Shown here: piece by piece, positions 8,026 through 17,800 of the stretch
How positions within the stretch are numbered: the stretch's first letter is position 1
How the letters are laid out: the number at the start of each line of letters is the position of its first letter
Notes under the pieces: generated by a model
Told to the model about the DNA's origin: nothing
The model's input: the letters and a program-made list of their open reading frames with translations, nothing else
Database searches by the model: none
Position numbers and translations under genes: made by a program
Assembly (NCBI GenBank): GCA_035461525.1
Contig: DATHVD010000048.1
Span: 71,392 to 135,391, forward strand
DNA from: JAIBJN01 sp035461525
GTDB lineage: Bacteria; Actinomycetota; Thermoleophilia; Gaiellales; Gaiellaceae
Direction: 5' to 3'
Length of the DNA stretch: 64,000 nt

Positions 8026-8841
8026 TCAGCCGGCGGGCTGGCCGCGGAGGAGCTCGTAGCCCTCGTGCAGGAACGGCGTGCGGTCCGCGAGCGTCGCGAT
8101 CTCGTCCGGCGCGAAGTCGCCCTCCTCCGTGACGAAGCGGTCGATCTGCTCCGGCGGCGTCAGGTCGAAGCGCTCCTCGTCGGGCTCGCGCGCGTTCGTC
8201 GCGGCGAGCTTCAGCACCTCCGAGGCGACGACGACGGGGACGCCGGCCTCCTTCGCGGCCTTCGTGAGCCCGTTCGTCTTGATCTTGTTCACGAGCGCCC
8301 CGTCCCGGAAGACCGTGTCCGCGCCGAGGAGGAGGAGGTCGACGGTGCCGACCGCATGCTCGGCGTCCTCGTCGGCGACCAGCTCCGTCGCCAGCCCGGC
8401 GGCGGCGAGCTCCTCGGCGAAGTCGCGCCCCTCGCCCACGGGCTCGGAGACGGTGCAGACGACCTTCGCCGGCGACCCGTGCAGGAGGGCCTCGCGGGCG
8501 GTGGCCGAGGCGGAGTGCGTCATCACCGTCCTGCCCTCGAGCTCGTTCGAGAGGAGGACGGCGATCGTCGCCGCCGCGCGCTCGCGCCCGGCGATGAGGG
8601 CGGCCGCCTCCTCCTGGAGCTGCTCGGGCGTCCGCCCTGCGGAGAGGACGCGCCCGAGCGCGCCGGCGATGGCGCCGATCGCCGGCCGCGCACGCACCAG
8701 CTCGCGGGCGACGGGAAGCGGGTCCTCGCCCAGCTCGACCGCCGTGCAGACGGCCTCGACGGCCTCCTTGGCGAGCCACGAGGCGCCGTGCCTGTCGTCG
8801 GCGGCGATGCGCTCGACCCGTGCGGCAAGTTCGGGATGCAC
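8026..8841 (-). CDS. eIF-2B alpha/beta/delta-family protein (ribose-1,5-bisphosphate isomerase-like)
   Basis: 271 aa. The C-terminal Rossmann-like part carries the eIF-2B family signatures: THSASATAREALL, VDLLLLGADTVFRDGALVNK (the GAD and NK motifs) and VVVASEVLKL. Relatives include archaeal ribose-1,5-bisphosphate isomerase and methylthioribose-1-phosphate isomerase. The N-terminal helical half is divergent, so the substrate is open. The GTG at 8841 has TACGCT 7 bases upstream and no ribosome binding site. A much longer open frame upstream is antisense to the GT2 gene and is rejected. Neighbours do not indicate a pathway. Confidence 0.85.
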   Translation of the reverse strand: MHPELAARVERIAADDRHGASWLAKEAVEAVCTAVELGEDPLPVARELVRARPAIGAIAGALGRVLSAGRTPEQLQEEAAALIAGRERAAATIAVLLSNELEGRTVMTHSASATAREALLHGSPAKVVCTVSEPVGEGRDFAEELAAAGLATELVADEDAEHAVGTVDLLLLGADTVFRDGALVNKIKTNGLTKAAKEAGVPVVVASEVLKLAATNAREPDEERFDLTPPEQIDRFVTEEGDFAPDEIATLADRTPFLHEGYELLRGQPAG

Positions 8842-8848
8842 CGCGGGC

Positions 8849-8854
8849 AGCGTA
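8849..8854 (-). promoter_or_regulatory. Leaderless -10 element (TACGCT) of the eIF-2B-like gene
   Basis: TACGCT on the minus strand, 7 bases before the GTG at 8841, with no Shine-Dalgarno sequence. Confidence 0.5.
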
Positions 8855-8900
8855 GCCGGTTCGCGGCCGCGGACGGCGGAGGCAAGCGTCCGTCCGCTGG

Positions 8901-8906
8901 TAGCCT
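8901..8906 (+). promoter_or_regulatory. Leaderless -10 element (TAGCCT) of the GT2 gene
   Basis: TAGCCT, 7 bases before the ATG at 8914. It is divergent from the minus-strand element at 8849-8854. Confidence 0.5.
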
Positions 8907-8913
8907 CCGGCTG

Positions 8914-9903
8914 ATGGCGGAGGCGGAGACCGCTGCGCACCCGGCCGCTCGACCGGCGCCGGAGGCTGCCCCCGCGGTCAGCCTCGTCGTCCCGGTCTTC
9001 AACGAGGAGGCCACGATCCAGGAGGTCTATGACCGGACGACGGCCGTCCTCGAGAAGCTGGGAAAGCCGTACGAGCTGATCGTCGTCGACGACGGCTCCC
9101 GGGACGGCACGTGGGCGATCGTCGAGCGGCTCGCGGCCTCCGACGCGCGCGTGCGCGGCGTTCGCTTCAAGCGCAACTTCGGCCAGCATCCTGCGATGCA
9201 CGCGGGGCTCGTCCGCGCCCGGAGCGAGATCGTGGTCACGATGGACGCCGACCTCCAGAACGCGCCCGAGGACCTGCCCCTGCTCGTCGCCGCGGTGGAG
9301 GGCGGCGCCGACGTGGCGAGCGGCCGCCGCCGCGGCCGGGACGACTCCTGGGGCCGCACGCTCCCCTCGCGGCTCGTGAACGGGATGCTGCGCCGCTTCA
9401 CGGGCGTGTCGATCGACGACTTCGGCTGCGCCTTCAACGCGTACCGGCGCGCGGCGCTCGAGCCGATGCTCGGCGTCGTCGGCAAGCAGAAGTTCACGAA
9501 GGCGCTCGTGCTCTCCTCGGGCGCGAGCGTCGTCGAGGTCGATCTCTCGCACCGGGCGCGGGCGGACAGCTCCCGCTACTCGCCCTTCCGCCTCGTCCGC
9601 CTCGCCCTGCACGTGCTGGCCGGGTTCTGGCCCCAGCCGATCCAGTGGACCGGCGTCCTCCTCGGCGTCGTGTGCGGCTTCCTCACGGCCGCGGTCGGGA
9701 TCTGGGGAATCGTCGCCTGGGTCGTGCGGAACGACTTTCCCGGCTTGCTCTTCCTCGGCGGCCTCGTCCTCGGGGTCCTCGCCGTGCAGGGATTCATGCT
9801 CGCCCTCATCGGCGAGTACCTCGCGCGCATCCAGCGCGACGTCGAGGGCCGCCCGCTCTACACCGTGGAGCGGGAGGTCGGCGGCCCCGCCGCGGGCGCC
9901 TGA
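8914..9903 (+). CDS. GT2 family glycosyltransferase (polyprenyl-phosphate sugar transferase type)
   Basis: 329 aa. The N-terminal GT-A domain begins with SLVVPVFNEEATI and has VVDDGSRDGT and the DxD-type metal site VVTMDADLQNAPED. Two C-terminal membrane segments follow (about residues 245-267 and 280-300). This is the layout of DPM1/GtrB/ArnC-like enzymes, which charge undecaprenyl phosphate with a single sugar at the cytoplasmic face. The ATG at 8914 lies 7 bases after TAGCCT. The product would feed the polysaccharide genes around it. The donor sugar cannot be told from sequence. Confidence 0.9.
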   Translation: MAEAETAAHPAARPAPEAAPAVSLVVPVFNEEATIQEVYDRTTAVLEKLGKPYELIVVDDGSRDGTWAIVERLAASDARVRGVRFKRNFGQHPAMHAGLVRARSEIVVTMDADLQNAPEDLPLLVAAVEGGADVASGRRRGRDDSWGRTLPSRLVNGMLRRFTGVSIDDFGCAFNAYRRAALEPMLGVVGKQKFTKALVLSSGASVVEVDLSHRARADSSRYSPFRLVRLALHVLAGFWPQPIQWTGVLLGVVCGFLTAAVGIWGIVAWVVRNDFPGLLFLGGLVLGVLAVQGFMLALIGEYLARIQRDVEGRPLYTVEREVGGPAAGA

Positions 9904-9937
9904 CGGCCGGGCGGGCATGGGCGGGGAGCGCCCTCGG

Positions 9938-9943
9938 TACACT
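9938..9943 (+). promoter_or_regulatory. Leaderless -10 element (TACACT) of the sugar-nucleotide operon
   Basis: TACACT, 6 bases before the GTG at 9950. It decides that start over the further upstream ATG in frame and marks the likely head of the four-gene operon that follows. Confidence 0.55.
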
Positions 9944-9949
9944 CGGGCG

Positions 9950-10963
9950 GTGCCACGCAAGCGCATCCTCGTCACGGGCGGGGCCGGCTTCATCTCGTCG
10001 AGCTTCGCCCGCCACCTCCTGGCCGCGACGCCGCACGAGGTCGTCGTCGTCGACGCCCTCACGTACGCCGGCAACCTGGCGAACCTCGCCGACGTCCTCG
10101 GGCACGAGCGCCTCGCCTTCGTCCACGGCGACATCCGCGATCGCGAGCTCGTGGACGGCGTCGTCCGCGAGGTGGACGCGATCGTCAACGCCGCCGCGGA
10201 GTCGCACGTCGAGAAGTCGATCCTCGAGGGCGCGTCCGAGTTCGTGACGACGAACATCGAGGGGACGCAGATCCTGCTCGACGCGATGCGCCGCCATCCG
10301 GTCGAGCGCTTCGTCCTCATTTCCTCGAGCGAGGTGTACGGCACGGCGGAGAGCTCCCCCATGGACGAGGAGCACCCGCTCAACCCGCGCAGCCCCTACG
10401 CCGCGACGAAGGCCGGCGCCGACAGGCTCGCCTACGCCTACCACGTCACCTACGGGCTCCCCATCGTCGTGGTGCGCCCGTTCAACAACTACGGCCCGTA
10501 CCAGCACCCCGAGAAGGTCCTCCCGCGCTTCATCACCAACGCGCTCGACGACCTGCCGCTCACGATCCACGGCGACGGCCACGCAAGCCGTGACTGGCTC
10601 TACGTCGAAGATCACGCCGAGGCGATCGACGCCGTGCTGGCCGCCGACGTCGACTCGGTGGCGGGCGAGGTCGTCAACCTCGCCACCGGCGCGGACATCT
10701 CCGTGAACCAGATCGCGGACGCGGTCCTCGCCGCGCTCGGCAAGCCCGCCTCGCTGAAGCAGCACGTCCCCGAGCGCCCGGGGCAGGTCGACCGCCACAT
10801 CGGCTCGACCGAGAAGGCCGAGCGGCTGCTCGGCTGGAAGGCGCGCACGTCGTTCGAGCGGGGTCTCGAGCGCACCGTCGCCTGGTACCGGGAGAATCGC
10901 ACCTGGTGGGAATCGACTCTTCGAGCCGACGAGCCGGCGAGCCCAAGCGCCTCCTTGTCCTAG
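9950..10963 (+). CDS. SDR sugar-nucleotide 4,6-dehydratase-like enzyme (RmlB/LegB type)
   Basis: 337 aa extended SDR. The NAD-binding GxxGxxG variant is VTGGAGFISSSF, the active-site Tyr-Lys is in SPYAATKAGADR, and NNYGPYQHPEKVLPRFI and RDWLYVEDHAEAI are RmlB-like blocks. The usual RmlB STDEVYG motif reads SSSEVYG here, so the catalytic Asp is replaced by Ser. That spelling is closer to LegB/GDP-mannose dehydratase types. It probably oxidises and dehydrates an NDP-hexose to a 4-keto-6-deoxy sugar. The partner DegT aminotransferase two genes downstream suggests an amino-sugar product. The end overlaps the ATP-grasp gene by 58 bases. Confidence 0.82.
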   Translation: MPRKRILVTGGAGFISSSFARHLLAATPHEVVVVDALTYAGNLANLADVLGHERLAFVHGDIRDRELVDGVVREVDAIVNAAAESHVEKSILEGASEFVTTNIEGTQILLDAMRRHPVERFVLISSSEVYGTAESSPMDEEHPLNPRSPYAATKAGADRLAYAYHVTYGLPIVVVRPFNNYGPYQHPEKVLPRFITNALDDLPLTIHGDGHASRDWLYVEDHAEAIDAVLAADVDSVAGEVVNLATGADISVNQIADAVLAALGKPASLKQHVPERPGQVDRHIGSTEKAERLLGWKARTSFERGLERTVAWYRENRTWWESTLRADEPASPSASLS

Positions 10964-12126
10964 GGGCCGGTCCGGCCCAGCTCGGGCTGCACCGGGCCGC
11001 CCGGGAGAGGGGGCTCTACGTGATCGCCTGCGACCGCGATCCCGCGGCGGTCGGCTTCTCCTACGCCGACCGGCGGGCCGTCCTCTCGGTCGAGGACGAG
11101 TCGGCGATCAGCCAGCTCGCCCGCGCCGAGCAGGTGCACGGGCTGATCTCGCCGGGGATCGACTGGCCGGTCGCCATCGCCGCCCGCGTCGCGGCGCACG
11201 CCGGCCTGCCGCACCCGATCTCGCCCGAGACGGCGACGCTCACGATCCTCAAGCACCGCCAGCGCGCCCGGCTCGAGGAGGCGGGCGTCCCGCAGCCCGG
11301 CTTCCGGGTGACGAACACGGTCGAGGACGACCTCCCCGTCCCCTGCGTGGTCAAGCCGGTCGACCGCCAGGGCCAGAAGGGCCTGACCGTCGTCCTCGAG
11401 GAGGCCGCGCTCGCGCGGGCCGTCGCGGACGCCGTCGAGGAGTCCCGCAGCGGGCTCGCGCTCGTCGAGGAGCTGGTCGATGGCCCCGAGGTGACGGTGA
11501 ACGCGTTCTCCGTCGGCGGCGTCTTCCATCCGCTCACGGTCACGGACCGCCTCACGGCCGACCAGCCCGCATTCGGCGTCGCGCTCGCCCACGCCTGGCC
11601 CAGCCGGCACGACGTCTCCGCCGCCGTGGAAGCGGCGCGCGCCGCTGCCGAGGCCCTCGGCGTCACGAACGGCCCCACGTACACGCAGGTGCTCCTGGGC
11701 CCGGACGGGCCGCGGGTGATGGAGCTCGCGGCGCGGCTCGGCGGCGGCCACGACGCGGAGGTCTGCCGGCTCGCGCTCGGCGTCGACCTGAACGGGCTCG
11801 CGCTCGCCGCGGCCGTCGGGGAGCCCGTCGAGCTGCCCGAGCCGCATCCCGCCGGAGGCGCCTGCGTCGTCTTCCTCGTCCCGGAGCCGGGCGTCCTTGA
11901 GGACGTGCAGGGCCTTGAGGAGGCGCTCGCCGTCGAGGGGGTCGAGGACGCGATGGTCTACCGCCCGGAGGGTTGGCGCTTCCGCCCGTTCCGGCGCGGG
12001 AACGATCGCGCCGGCTACGTCCTTGCGCGCGGCGAGAGCCGCGACGACGCCCTCGCGCGCGCCGAGCGCGCCGCGCGGCTCATCCGCCTCCGGACCGTCG
12101 ATGCCGAAGCTCTCCTCGAGGCGTAG
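10906..12126 (+). CDS. ATP-grasp ligase (carbamoyl-phosphate-synthase-like)
   Basis: 406 aa. A short Rossmann-like preATP-grasp domain (RLLVLGAGPAQLGLHRAAR) precedes an ATP-grasp core with CVVKPVDRQGQKG, LVEELVDGPEVTVNAF and the magnesium block RVMELAARLGGGHDAE. Such enzymes form amide or acyl bonds through an acyl phosphate. Lying between a sugar dehydratase and an aminotransferase, it may acylate the amino sugar or supply a modified precursor; this is inference. The GTG at 10906 lies 58 bases inside the upstream gene; no start codon lies between it and the conserved domain. Confidence 0.85.
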   Translation: MGIDSSSRRAGEPKRLLVLGAGPAQLGLHRAARERGLYVIACDRDPAAVGFSYADRRAVLSVEDESAISQLARAEQVHGLISPGIDWPVAIAARVAAHAGLPHPISPETATLTILKHRQRARLEEAGVPQPGFRVTNTVEDDLPVPCVVKPVDRQGQKGLTVVLEEAALARAVADAVEESRSGLALVEELVDGPEVTVNAFSVGGVFHPLTVTDRLTADQPAFGVALAHAWPSRHDVSAAVEAARAAAEALGVTNGPTYTQVLLGPDGPRVMELAARLGGGHDAEVCRLALGVDLNGLALAAAVGEPVELPEPHPAGGACVVFLVPEPGVLEDVQGLEEALAVEGVEDAMVYRPEGWRFRPFRRGNDRAGYVLARGESRDDALARAERAARLIRLRTVDAEALLEA

Positions 12127-13237
12127 CTCCTTCCTCTCCTTCCAGCCGCCGGCGGTCGGCGAGGAGGAGATCGCGGCCGTCGTCGAGACGCTCCGGAGCG
12201 GCTGGCTCACGACCGGGCCTCGCAGCGAGGAGCTCGAGCGGCGCTTCGCCGAGTACGTCGGGGCCGGCCACGCCGTCGCCCTCGCCTCCGGCACCGCCGC
12301 CATGCACCTCTCCCTGCTCGCCGCGGGCGTCGGGCCCGGGGACGAGGTCGTGACGAGCCCGATCACGTGGCCGGCGACCGCGAACGTCGTCGTCCACGTC
12401 GGCGCTCGCCCCGTCTTCGCGGACGTGCGCGAGAACGACCTGAACATCGACCCCGACGCGGCCGCAGCCGCGGTGACGCCGCGGACGAAGGCGATTCTCC
12501 CGGTGCACCTCGCCGGGCAGCCGTGCGACCTCGACCCACTGCTCCAGCTCGGCCTGCCCGTGATCGAGGACGCCGCCCACGCGACGGAGTCCGTCTACCG
12601 CGGGCGCAAGGTCGGCGCCATCTCTCTCGCCGCCTGCTTCTCGCTCTACGCGACGAAGAACGTCGCCGCCGGCGAGGGCGGGATGGTGACGACCGACGAC
12701 GACGACCTCGCCTCCCGGATCCGCGAGCTCCGCCTCATGCGCCGCGGCGAGGGCTCGCTCTACGACGTCGCGGTCGCGGGGTTCAAGGCGAACCTCTCGG
12801 ACGTGCTCGCCGCGATCGCGCTCTGCCAGCTCGACAAGATCGAGGAGCACGCGGCGATCCGCCGCCGCCACGTCGCCCTCTACGACGCGGCCGTCGATGA
12901 GCTCGAGGGCATCGAGCCGCTCGCCCGCGACCCGCGCGACGTCCACGCCCTCCACCTCTACGTCGTCCGCATCGACGCCGCCCGCGCCGGCGCCGACCGC
13001 AACGCCTACCAGGCCGCGCTCCGGGAGGAGATGATCGGGACGAGCATCCACTTCCTTCCCGTGCACCGCCTGACGTACTACCGCGAGCGCTTCCCCGACC
13101 AGCCGCCGCTCCCCGTGGCGGAGCGGGCCGGGGCCGAGGTGCTCTCGCTCCCGCTCTCGCCCGCCCACTCGGACACCGACGTCGGCGACGCGATCGAGGC
13201 GCTCCGGCGGGTGCACGCGCGCTTCGCCGGCGGGTAG
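12101..13237 (+). CDS. DegT/DnrJ/EryC1-family sugar aminotransferase
   Basis: 378 aa fold-type I PLP enzyme. The entry block SGWLTTGPRSEELERRFAEY, the cofactor pocket ASGTAAMHL, the Asp of VIEDAAHA and the Schiff-base lysine Lys186 in SLYATKNV are present. It transfers an amino group from glutamate or glutamine to a 4-keto (or 3-keto) NDP-sugar, fitting the dehydratase two genes upstream. The ATG at 12101 overlaps the ATP-grasp gene by 26 bases, so translation is coupled. Length is normal for the family. Confidence 0.92.
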   Translation: MPKLSSRRSSFLSFQPPAVGEEEIAAVVETLRSGWLTTGPRSEELERRFAEYVGAGHAVALASGTAAMHLSLLAAGVGPGDEVVTSPITWPATANVVVHVGARPVFADVRENDLNIDPDAAAAAVTPRTKAILPVHLAGQPCDLDPLLQLGLPVIEDAAHATESVYRGRKVGAISLAACFSLYATKNVAAGEGGMVTTDDDDLASRIRELRLMRRGEGSLYDVAVAGFKANLSDVLAAIALCQLDKIEEHAAIRRRHVALYDAAVDELEGIEPLARDPRDVHALHLYVVRIDAARAGADRNAYQAALREEMIGTSIHFLPVHRLTYYRERFPDQPPLPVAERAGAEVLSLPLSPAHSDTDVGDAIEALRRVHARFAGG

Positions 13238-13243
13238 GCGCGC

Positions 13244-14233
13244 GTGAGCCGGCCGCTCCGGGTAGCGCTCCAGCTCGCCGTCAGCGGTGCCATCGTCGCC
13301 TTCCTCCTCTGGCGGATCGACCTCGCGCAAACGGCCGAGACGCTGCGGGAGAGCAACTACGCCTACGTCGCGGGCGCCTACGTCATCTTCATCGCCTCCA
13401 CCTGGCCGATGGCGTGGCGCTGGTGGGCTCTCCTCCGGGCCCGTGGCATCCAGGAGTCCTACAACTGGCTCGTGCGCATGTACTTCGTCAGCTACACGGC
13501 GGGGCAGGTGCTTCCGACCGCGGTCGGCGGCGACGCCGTCCGCATCATCGAGCACGCCCGCCGCCGCCCCGACGCGCGCGCGACGGTCACCGGCGCCGTC
13601 GTCATGGAGCGGCTCCTCGGCGCCGCCGGGACGCTCGTCCTGGTCGCCTTCGCGCTCGTCGTCGCGGTCGGCCGCTACCAGGGCGCCGGGCTCCTCGCGC
13701 TCCTCGGCCTCGCGTTCCTGGCGACGCTGGGCGCCGTCGGCGTCCTCCTCTTCTCGCCCGAGGCCGGACGGCAGCTCGACAAGCGCCTCTTCCCGCTGGG
13801 ACGCAGGTTCCGGCTCGAGGACCCGCTCCGGAGCCTCTGGACGACGATGCACGAGTACCGCAGGACCCCGTACGCGCTCCTCGCGGTGGTGGCGGTGACC
13901 GTGGCGGCGCAGGGCGCCCGCGTCGTCGCCATCTGGCTCTGCGGCGAGGCCGTCGGGATCGACGTCTCCCCGGTCGTCTACATCGTCCTCGGGCCGCTCC
14001 TCTTCCTCGTGCAGATGACGCCGTTCACGCTCAACGGCCTCGGCGTGCGGGAGGCGTTCTTCGTCGTCTTCCTCGGCCGTTTCGGCGTCTCCTCCGACGC
14101 TGCCCTCGCCACCGGGATCCTCTTCTACGCCGTCACGATCGCGTCGGCGCTCCCGGGCGCCCTCTACCTTCTCTGGCGCAGCGTCCGGCCGGGATCCCCG
14201 GCGGGCGGGCGGGTCGCAGACAGGCCGCGGTAG
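13244..14233 (+). CDS. Flippase-like integral membrane protein (LPG synthase TM/UPF0104 family)
   Basis: 329 aa with about 8 hydrophobic segments. It has the family blocks SYTAGQVLPTAVGGDAVR and MTPFTLNGLGVREAFF, as in the membrane part of lysylphosphatidylglycerol synthases and AglD-like proteins. There is no soluble transferase domain. It may move a lipid-linked glycan or aminoacyl lipid across the membrane. The GTG at 13244 is 6 bases after the aminotransferase stop, closing the operon. The exact role is unproven for this family. Confidence 0.85.
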   Translation: MSRPLRVALQLAVSGAIVAFLLWRIDLAQTAETLRESNYAYVAGAYVIFIASTWPMAWRWWALLRARGIQESYNWLVRMYFVSYTAGQVLPTAVGGDAVRIIEHARRRPDARATVTGAVVMERLLGAAGTLVLVAFALVVAVGRYQGAGLLALLGLAFLATLGAVGVLLFSPEAGRQLDKRLFPLGRRFRLEDPLRSLWTTMHEYRRTPYALLAVVAVTVAAQGARVVAIWLCGEAVGIDVSPVVYIVLGPLLFLVQMTPFTLNGLGVREAFFVVFLGRFGVSSDAALATGILFYAVTIASALPGALYLLWRSVRPGSPAGGRVADRPR

Positions 14234-14243
14234 CCTCAAGCGC

Positions 14244-14707
14244 CTCCGTCGATACCTGGAGCCTGATCGCCGTCATGGACGACGCCTCCGGCGACGCGAC
14301 CGCCGATTGCGCGGCCGCCGCCGACCCCCGCGTCAGCTGGGAACCGCGTGCCCGTGGAGACGATCGTGCTCGTCTCCCTCCCCGTCGTCTCCGGCCTCCA
14401 GCTCCTCCTACGTCTCCGGCGTGGACGCGCCCGGCGACGCCGTGCCGACGCTCCTGCTCGAGGCCGGGAACGCGTCCGGCTTCGGCGGCTGCAACAGGTT
14501 CGCCGGCGCCTACGAGCTCGAGGGAGACGCGATCTCGCTCGGCCCGCTCGCCGGCACCCAGATGGCGTCCCCGAGCCGCAGATGGAGACCGAGCTCGCCT
14601 ACACGCAGGCGCTCGAGTCGACCGACGCGTGGAGGGTCGAGGAGGGCGAGCTCGTCCTCTCGTCCGGCGGCGCCGAGATCCTGCGCTACGCTCCGACCGC
14701 GTCGTAG
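14244..14707 (+). pseudogene. META-domain (HslJ-like) protein, frameshifted remnant
   Basis: Three reading frames each hold part of a META domain. The opening DTWSLIAV is at about 14250, the core SGFGGCNRFAGAYELEGDA at about 14478-14535, and METELAYTQALESTDAW in a third frame from about 14582. The last break lies in a C run near 14570, where one extra C would restore the frame. The domain is a small beta fold linked to heat-shock and outer-surface proteins. With at least two frameshifts it is unlikely to be made. Sequencing error at one break cannot be excluded, but not easily at all of them. Confidence 0.65.
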
Positions 14708-14869
14708 CCCTCGCGGAAGGCCCGCCGCGGGCGCAGCTCGCGAAACGCCTGCAAATGCGACGAAAGCAATTCCGTCCGACCCCCGCTCTACCCTACTTGG
14801 TCCCCCGTTCGCGGGGCAGCGGAAAACACCCGGCAGACCGGCACCAGACCGATACCCTTGGAGGAGACC

Positions 14870-17800
14870 ATGGCGTCCCCAGCACGCACCGTGACCCCAC
14901 CCGTGATCGAGGAGGAGGCCCTCCGGAACGCCGTCCAGGACGCGGCACGGAGTTGCGGCGTGCGCCGGTACTTCACGATCCCCGGGCGCGATCCGTTCGA
15001 CGAGATCGAGTGGGAGACGCGCGACGCCTTCATCCCCGGCCGGGACGGCCCCGTCTTCGAGCAGAAGGGCGTCGAGTTCCCCAAGTTCTGGAGCCAGACG
15101 GCGACGAACATCGTCGCGCAGAAGTACTTCCGCGGCCGCATGTCCTCGCCCGAGCGCGAGTCGAGCGTGCGCCAGATGATCGGCCGCGTCGCAGGCACGA
15201 TCGGCGCGTGGGGGCGCGAGGGCGGCTACTTCGAGGACGAGGAGCAGGCCGAGACGTTCGAGGCCGAGCTGAAGGCGATCCTCGTCAACCAGCTCGCCTC
15301 CTTCAACTCGCCGGTCTGGTTCAACGTCGGCTTCGAGGAGCGCCCGCAGGCGAGCGCGTGCTTCATCCTCTCGATCGACGACTCGATGGAGTCGATCCTC
15401 GACTGGATCCGGCGCGAGGGCGTCATCTTCCGCGGCGGCTCCGGCTCGGGCATCAACCTCTCCAAGCTGCGCTCCTCGAAGGAGCAGCTCTCGAAGGGCG
15501 GCTACGCCTCCGGCCCGGTCAGCTTCATGCGCGGCGCCGACGCCTCCGCCGGCACGATCAAGTCGGGCGGCAAGACGCGGCGCGCGGCGAAGATGGTGAT
15601 CCTCGACGTCGACCACCCGGACGTCGAGGAGTTCATCTGGTGCAAGGCCCACGAGGAGGAGAAGGCGCGCGTCCTCGAGGCGGCCGGGTACGACATGACG
15701 CTCGACTCGCCCGACTGGGCCTCGATCCAGTACCAGAACGCGAACAACTCGATCCGCGTCAGCGACGCCTTCATGGAGGCGGCCGAGGCGGGCGACGACT
15801 GGAACCTGACCGCGCGCACCGACGGCAGCGTCGTCGGCACCGTGCCGGCGCGCGACCTGCTGAAGCAGGCCGCCGACGCCGCGTGGCGCTGCGCCGACCC
15901 GGGCGTCCAGTACGACACGACGATCAACGCGTGGCACACGCTCCCGAACACGGGCCGGATCAACGCGTCCAACCCGTGCTCGGAATACATGTCCATCGAC
16001 GACAGCGCCTGCAATCTCGCCTCCATCAACCTGATGAAGTTCCGCCGCGAGGACGGCGAGCTCGACGTCGAGGCGTTCGAGCACACCGTGGACACGGTCT
16101 TCCTCGCGCAGGAGATCCTCGTCGGCTACTCGAGCTACCCGACGCCGGAGATCGAGCTGAACGCGAAGGCCTACCGCCAGCTCGGGCTCGGCTACGCGAA
16201 CCTCGGCGCACTCCTGATGGCGCGCGGGCTCCCGTACGACTCGGACGAGGGCCGCGCCTACGCCGCCGCCGCGACCGCGCTCATGACCGGCCGCGCCTAC
16301 CGCAAGTCGGCCGAGGTCGCCGCGCGCATGGGCCCCTTCGCCGGCTACCAGCCGAACGCCGGCGCGATGATCGGCGTCATCGCCAAGCACCGCGCCGCCG
16401 TCGGCAACATCGAGCACACCGACTCGGTCCCGGACGACCTCCTCACGGCCGCGCGCCGCGCCTGGGACGAGGCCCTGAACGAGGGCGAGGTCTCGGGGTA
16501 CCGGAACGCGCAGGCGACCGTGCTCGCGCCCACGGGCTGCCTCGTCGGCGACAGCCTCGTCACCACGAGCCGCGGCCTCGTGCGCCTGCGCAGCCTCGGC
16601 GATCCCGTGGGCGACCAGTGGCAGCCGCTCGACCTCGAGGTCGCCACCGACGAGGGCCCGCGCCAGGCGACGCAGTTCTACGTCAACGGTTTCGAGCGCG
16701 TCGTCTCGGTCGAAACCGGGCGCGGCTACCGGATCCAGGGTACGGCCACGCACCGGATCAAGGTCGTGGACTCCGACGGCGAGCACGTGTGGCGCCGCTT
16801 CGGCGAACTGGCCGAGGGCGACCGCGTCCCGCTCGTGCTCGACGGCCTCGTCGGCGAGCCGCAGGAGGTGAAGCTCCCGCCGCGCGGCGAGCTCCACTGG
16901 ACGTCCCACTTTCGCACGCGCACGCCCGAGTCGGTCACGGCCGACCTCGCCGAGCTCGTCGGCTACTTCATGGGCGACGGCTCCCTGCACGCGAAGGGCC
17001 TCCGCTTCTGCGTCGCCGCCGAGGACGTCGACGTCGCAGACCGCCTGGTCGCGCTCGGCGCCGAGCTCTTCGGGCTCGACGCGCACGTCTCGGAGCGGAA
17101 GGGCTACACCGAGGTCGCGCTCAACTCCGTCGCGCTCGCCCACTGGTGGGAGGCGGCCGGCTTCGCCAAGCTGCCGCCCGGGGCCGACCACACCGGCAAG
17201 GGTTGGCACGCGCACGTCCCCGACGCGATCCTCCACACGAACGACCGCGACGTCTACGCTGCGTTCGTCCGCGGCCTCTTCGAGGCGGACGGGACGACGA
17301 ACAACGGCTACGTCTCCTGGAGCACGGTCACCGAGCAGTTCAGCCGCGACGTCCAGACGCTCCTGCTCGCGCTCGGCTTCGTCACCACCCGCAAGGTCGA
17401 GGACGCAGGCTCCAACTGGGGCCCGCACGAGCGCTACGTCCTCCGGCTCCTGAACGTGGCCGCGGCCGACGACTACCTGGAGGAGATCGGCTTCGTCTCC
17501 GCGCGCAAGGGCGCCTCCCTCCCGGCCGGCAACCACCGGCAGGCGTCCGGCCACGACCACATCCCGGTCGACCGGGCGCTGGTCGACGAGCTCGCGCCTG
17601 AGAACGATGCGCTGCGGAAGACGATGCTCATGGCCCTCGCCCGCCGCGGGGACGTCTCACGCCGCTCGGCGACGGAGCTTCTCGCGCGCACGGAGAGCCC
17701 CGAGCTCGACCGCCTCATGGGCTTCTGCTACGACGCGGTCGCCACGATCCAAGTGTTGGACGACCAGCCGACGTACGACCTCTCGGTGCCGGACAACGTC

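Noticed and set aside
12080..14239. 719-codon minus-strand frame across the aminotransferase and flippase genes
   Set aside because: Shadow of plus-strand codon bias; no recognisable domain.
14708..14869. Possible cobalamin riboswitch before the B12-dependent reductase
   Set aside because: The leader is only about 160 bases and no B12-box-like sequence (GCCACTG core) is visible; nothing beyond a ribosome binding site can be supported.
14510..17560. Open frame of over 1000 codons on the minus strand across nrdJ
   Set aside because: It is antisense to a clear class II reductase; long antisense frames are expected at this GC content and the translation has no family pattern.
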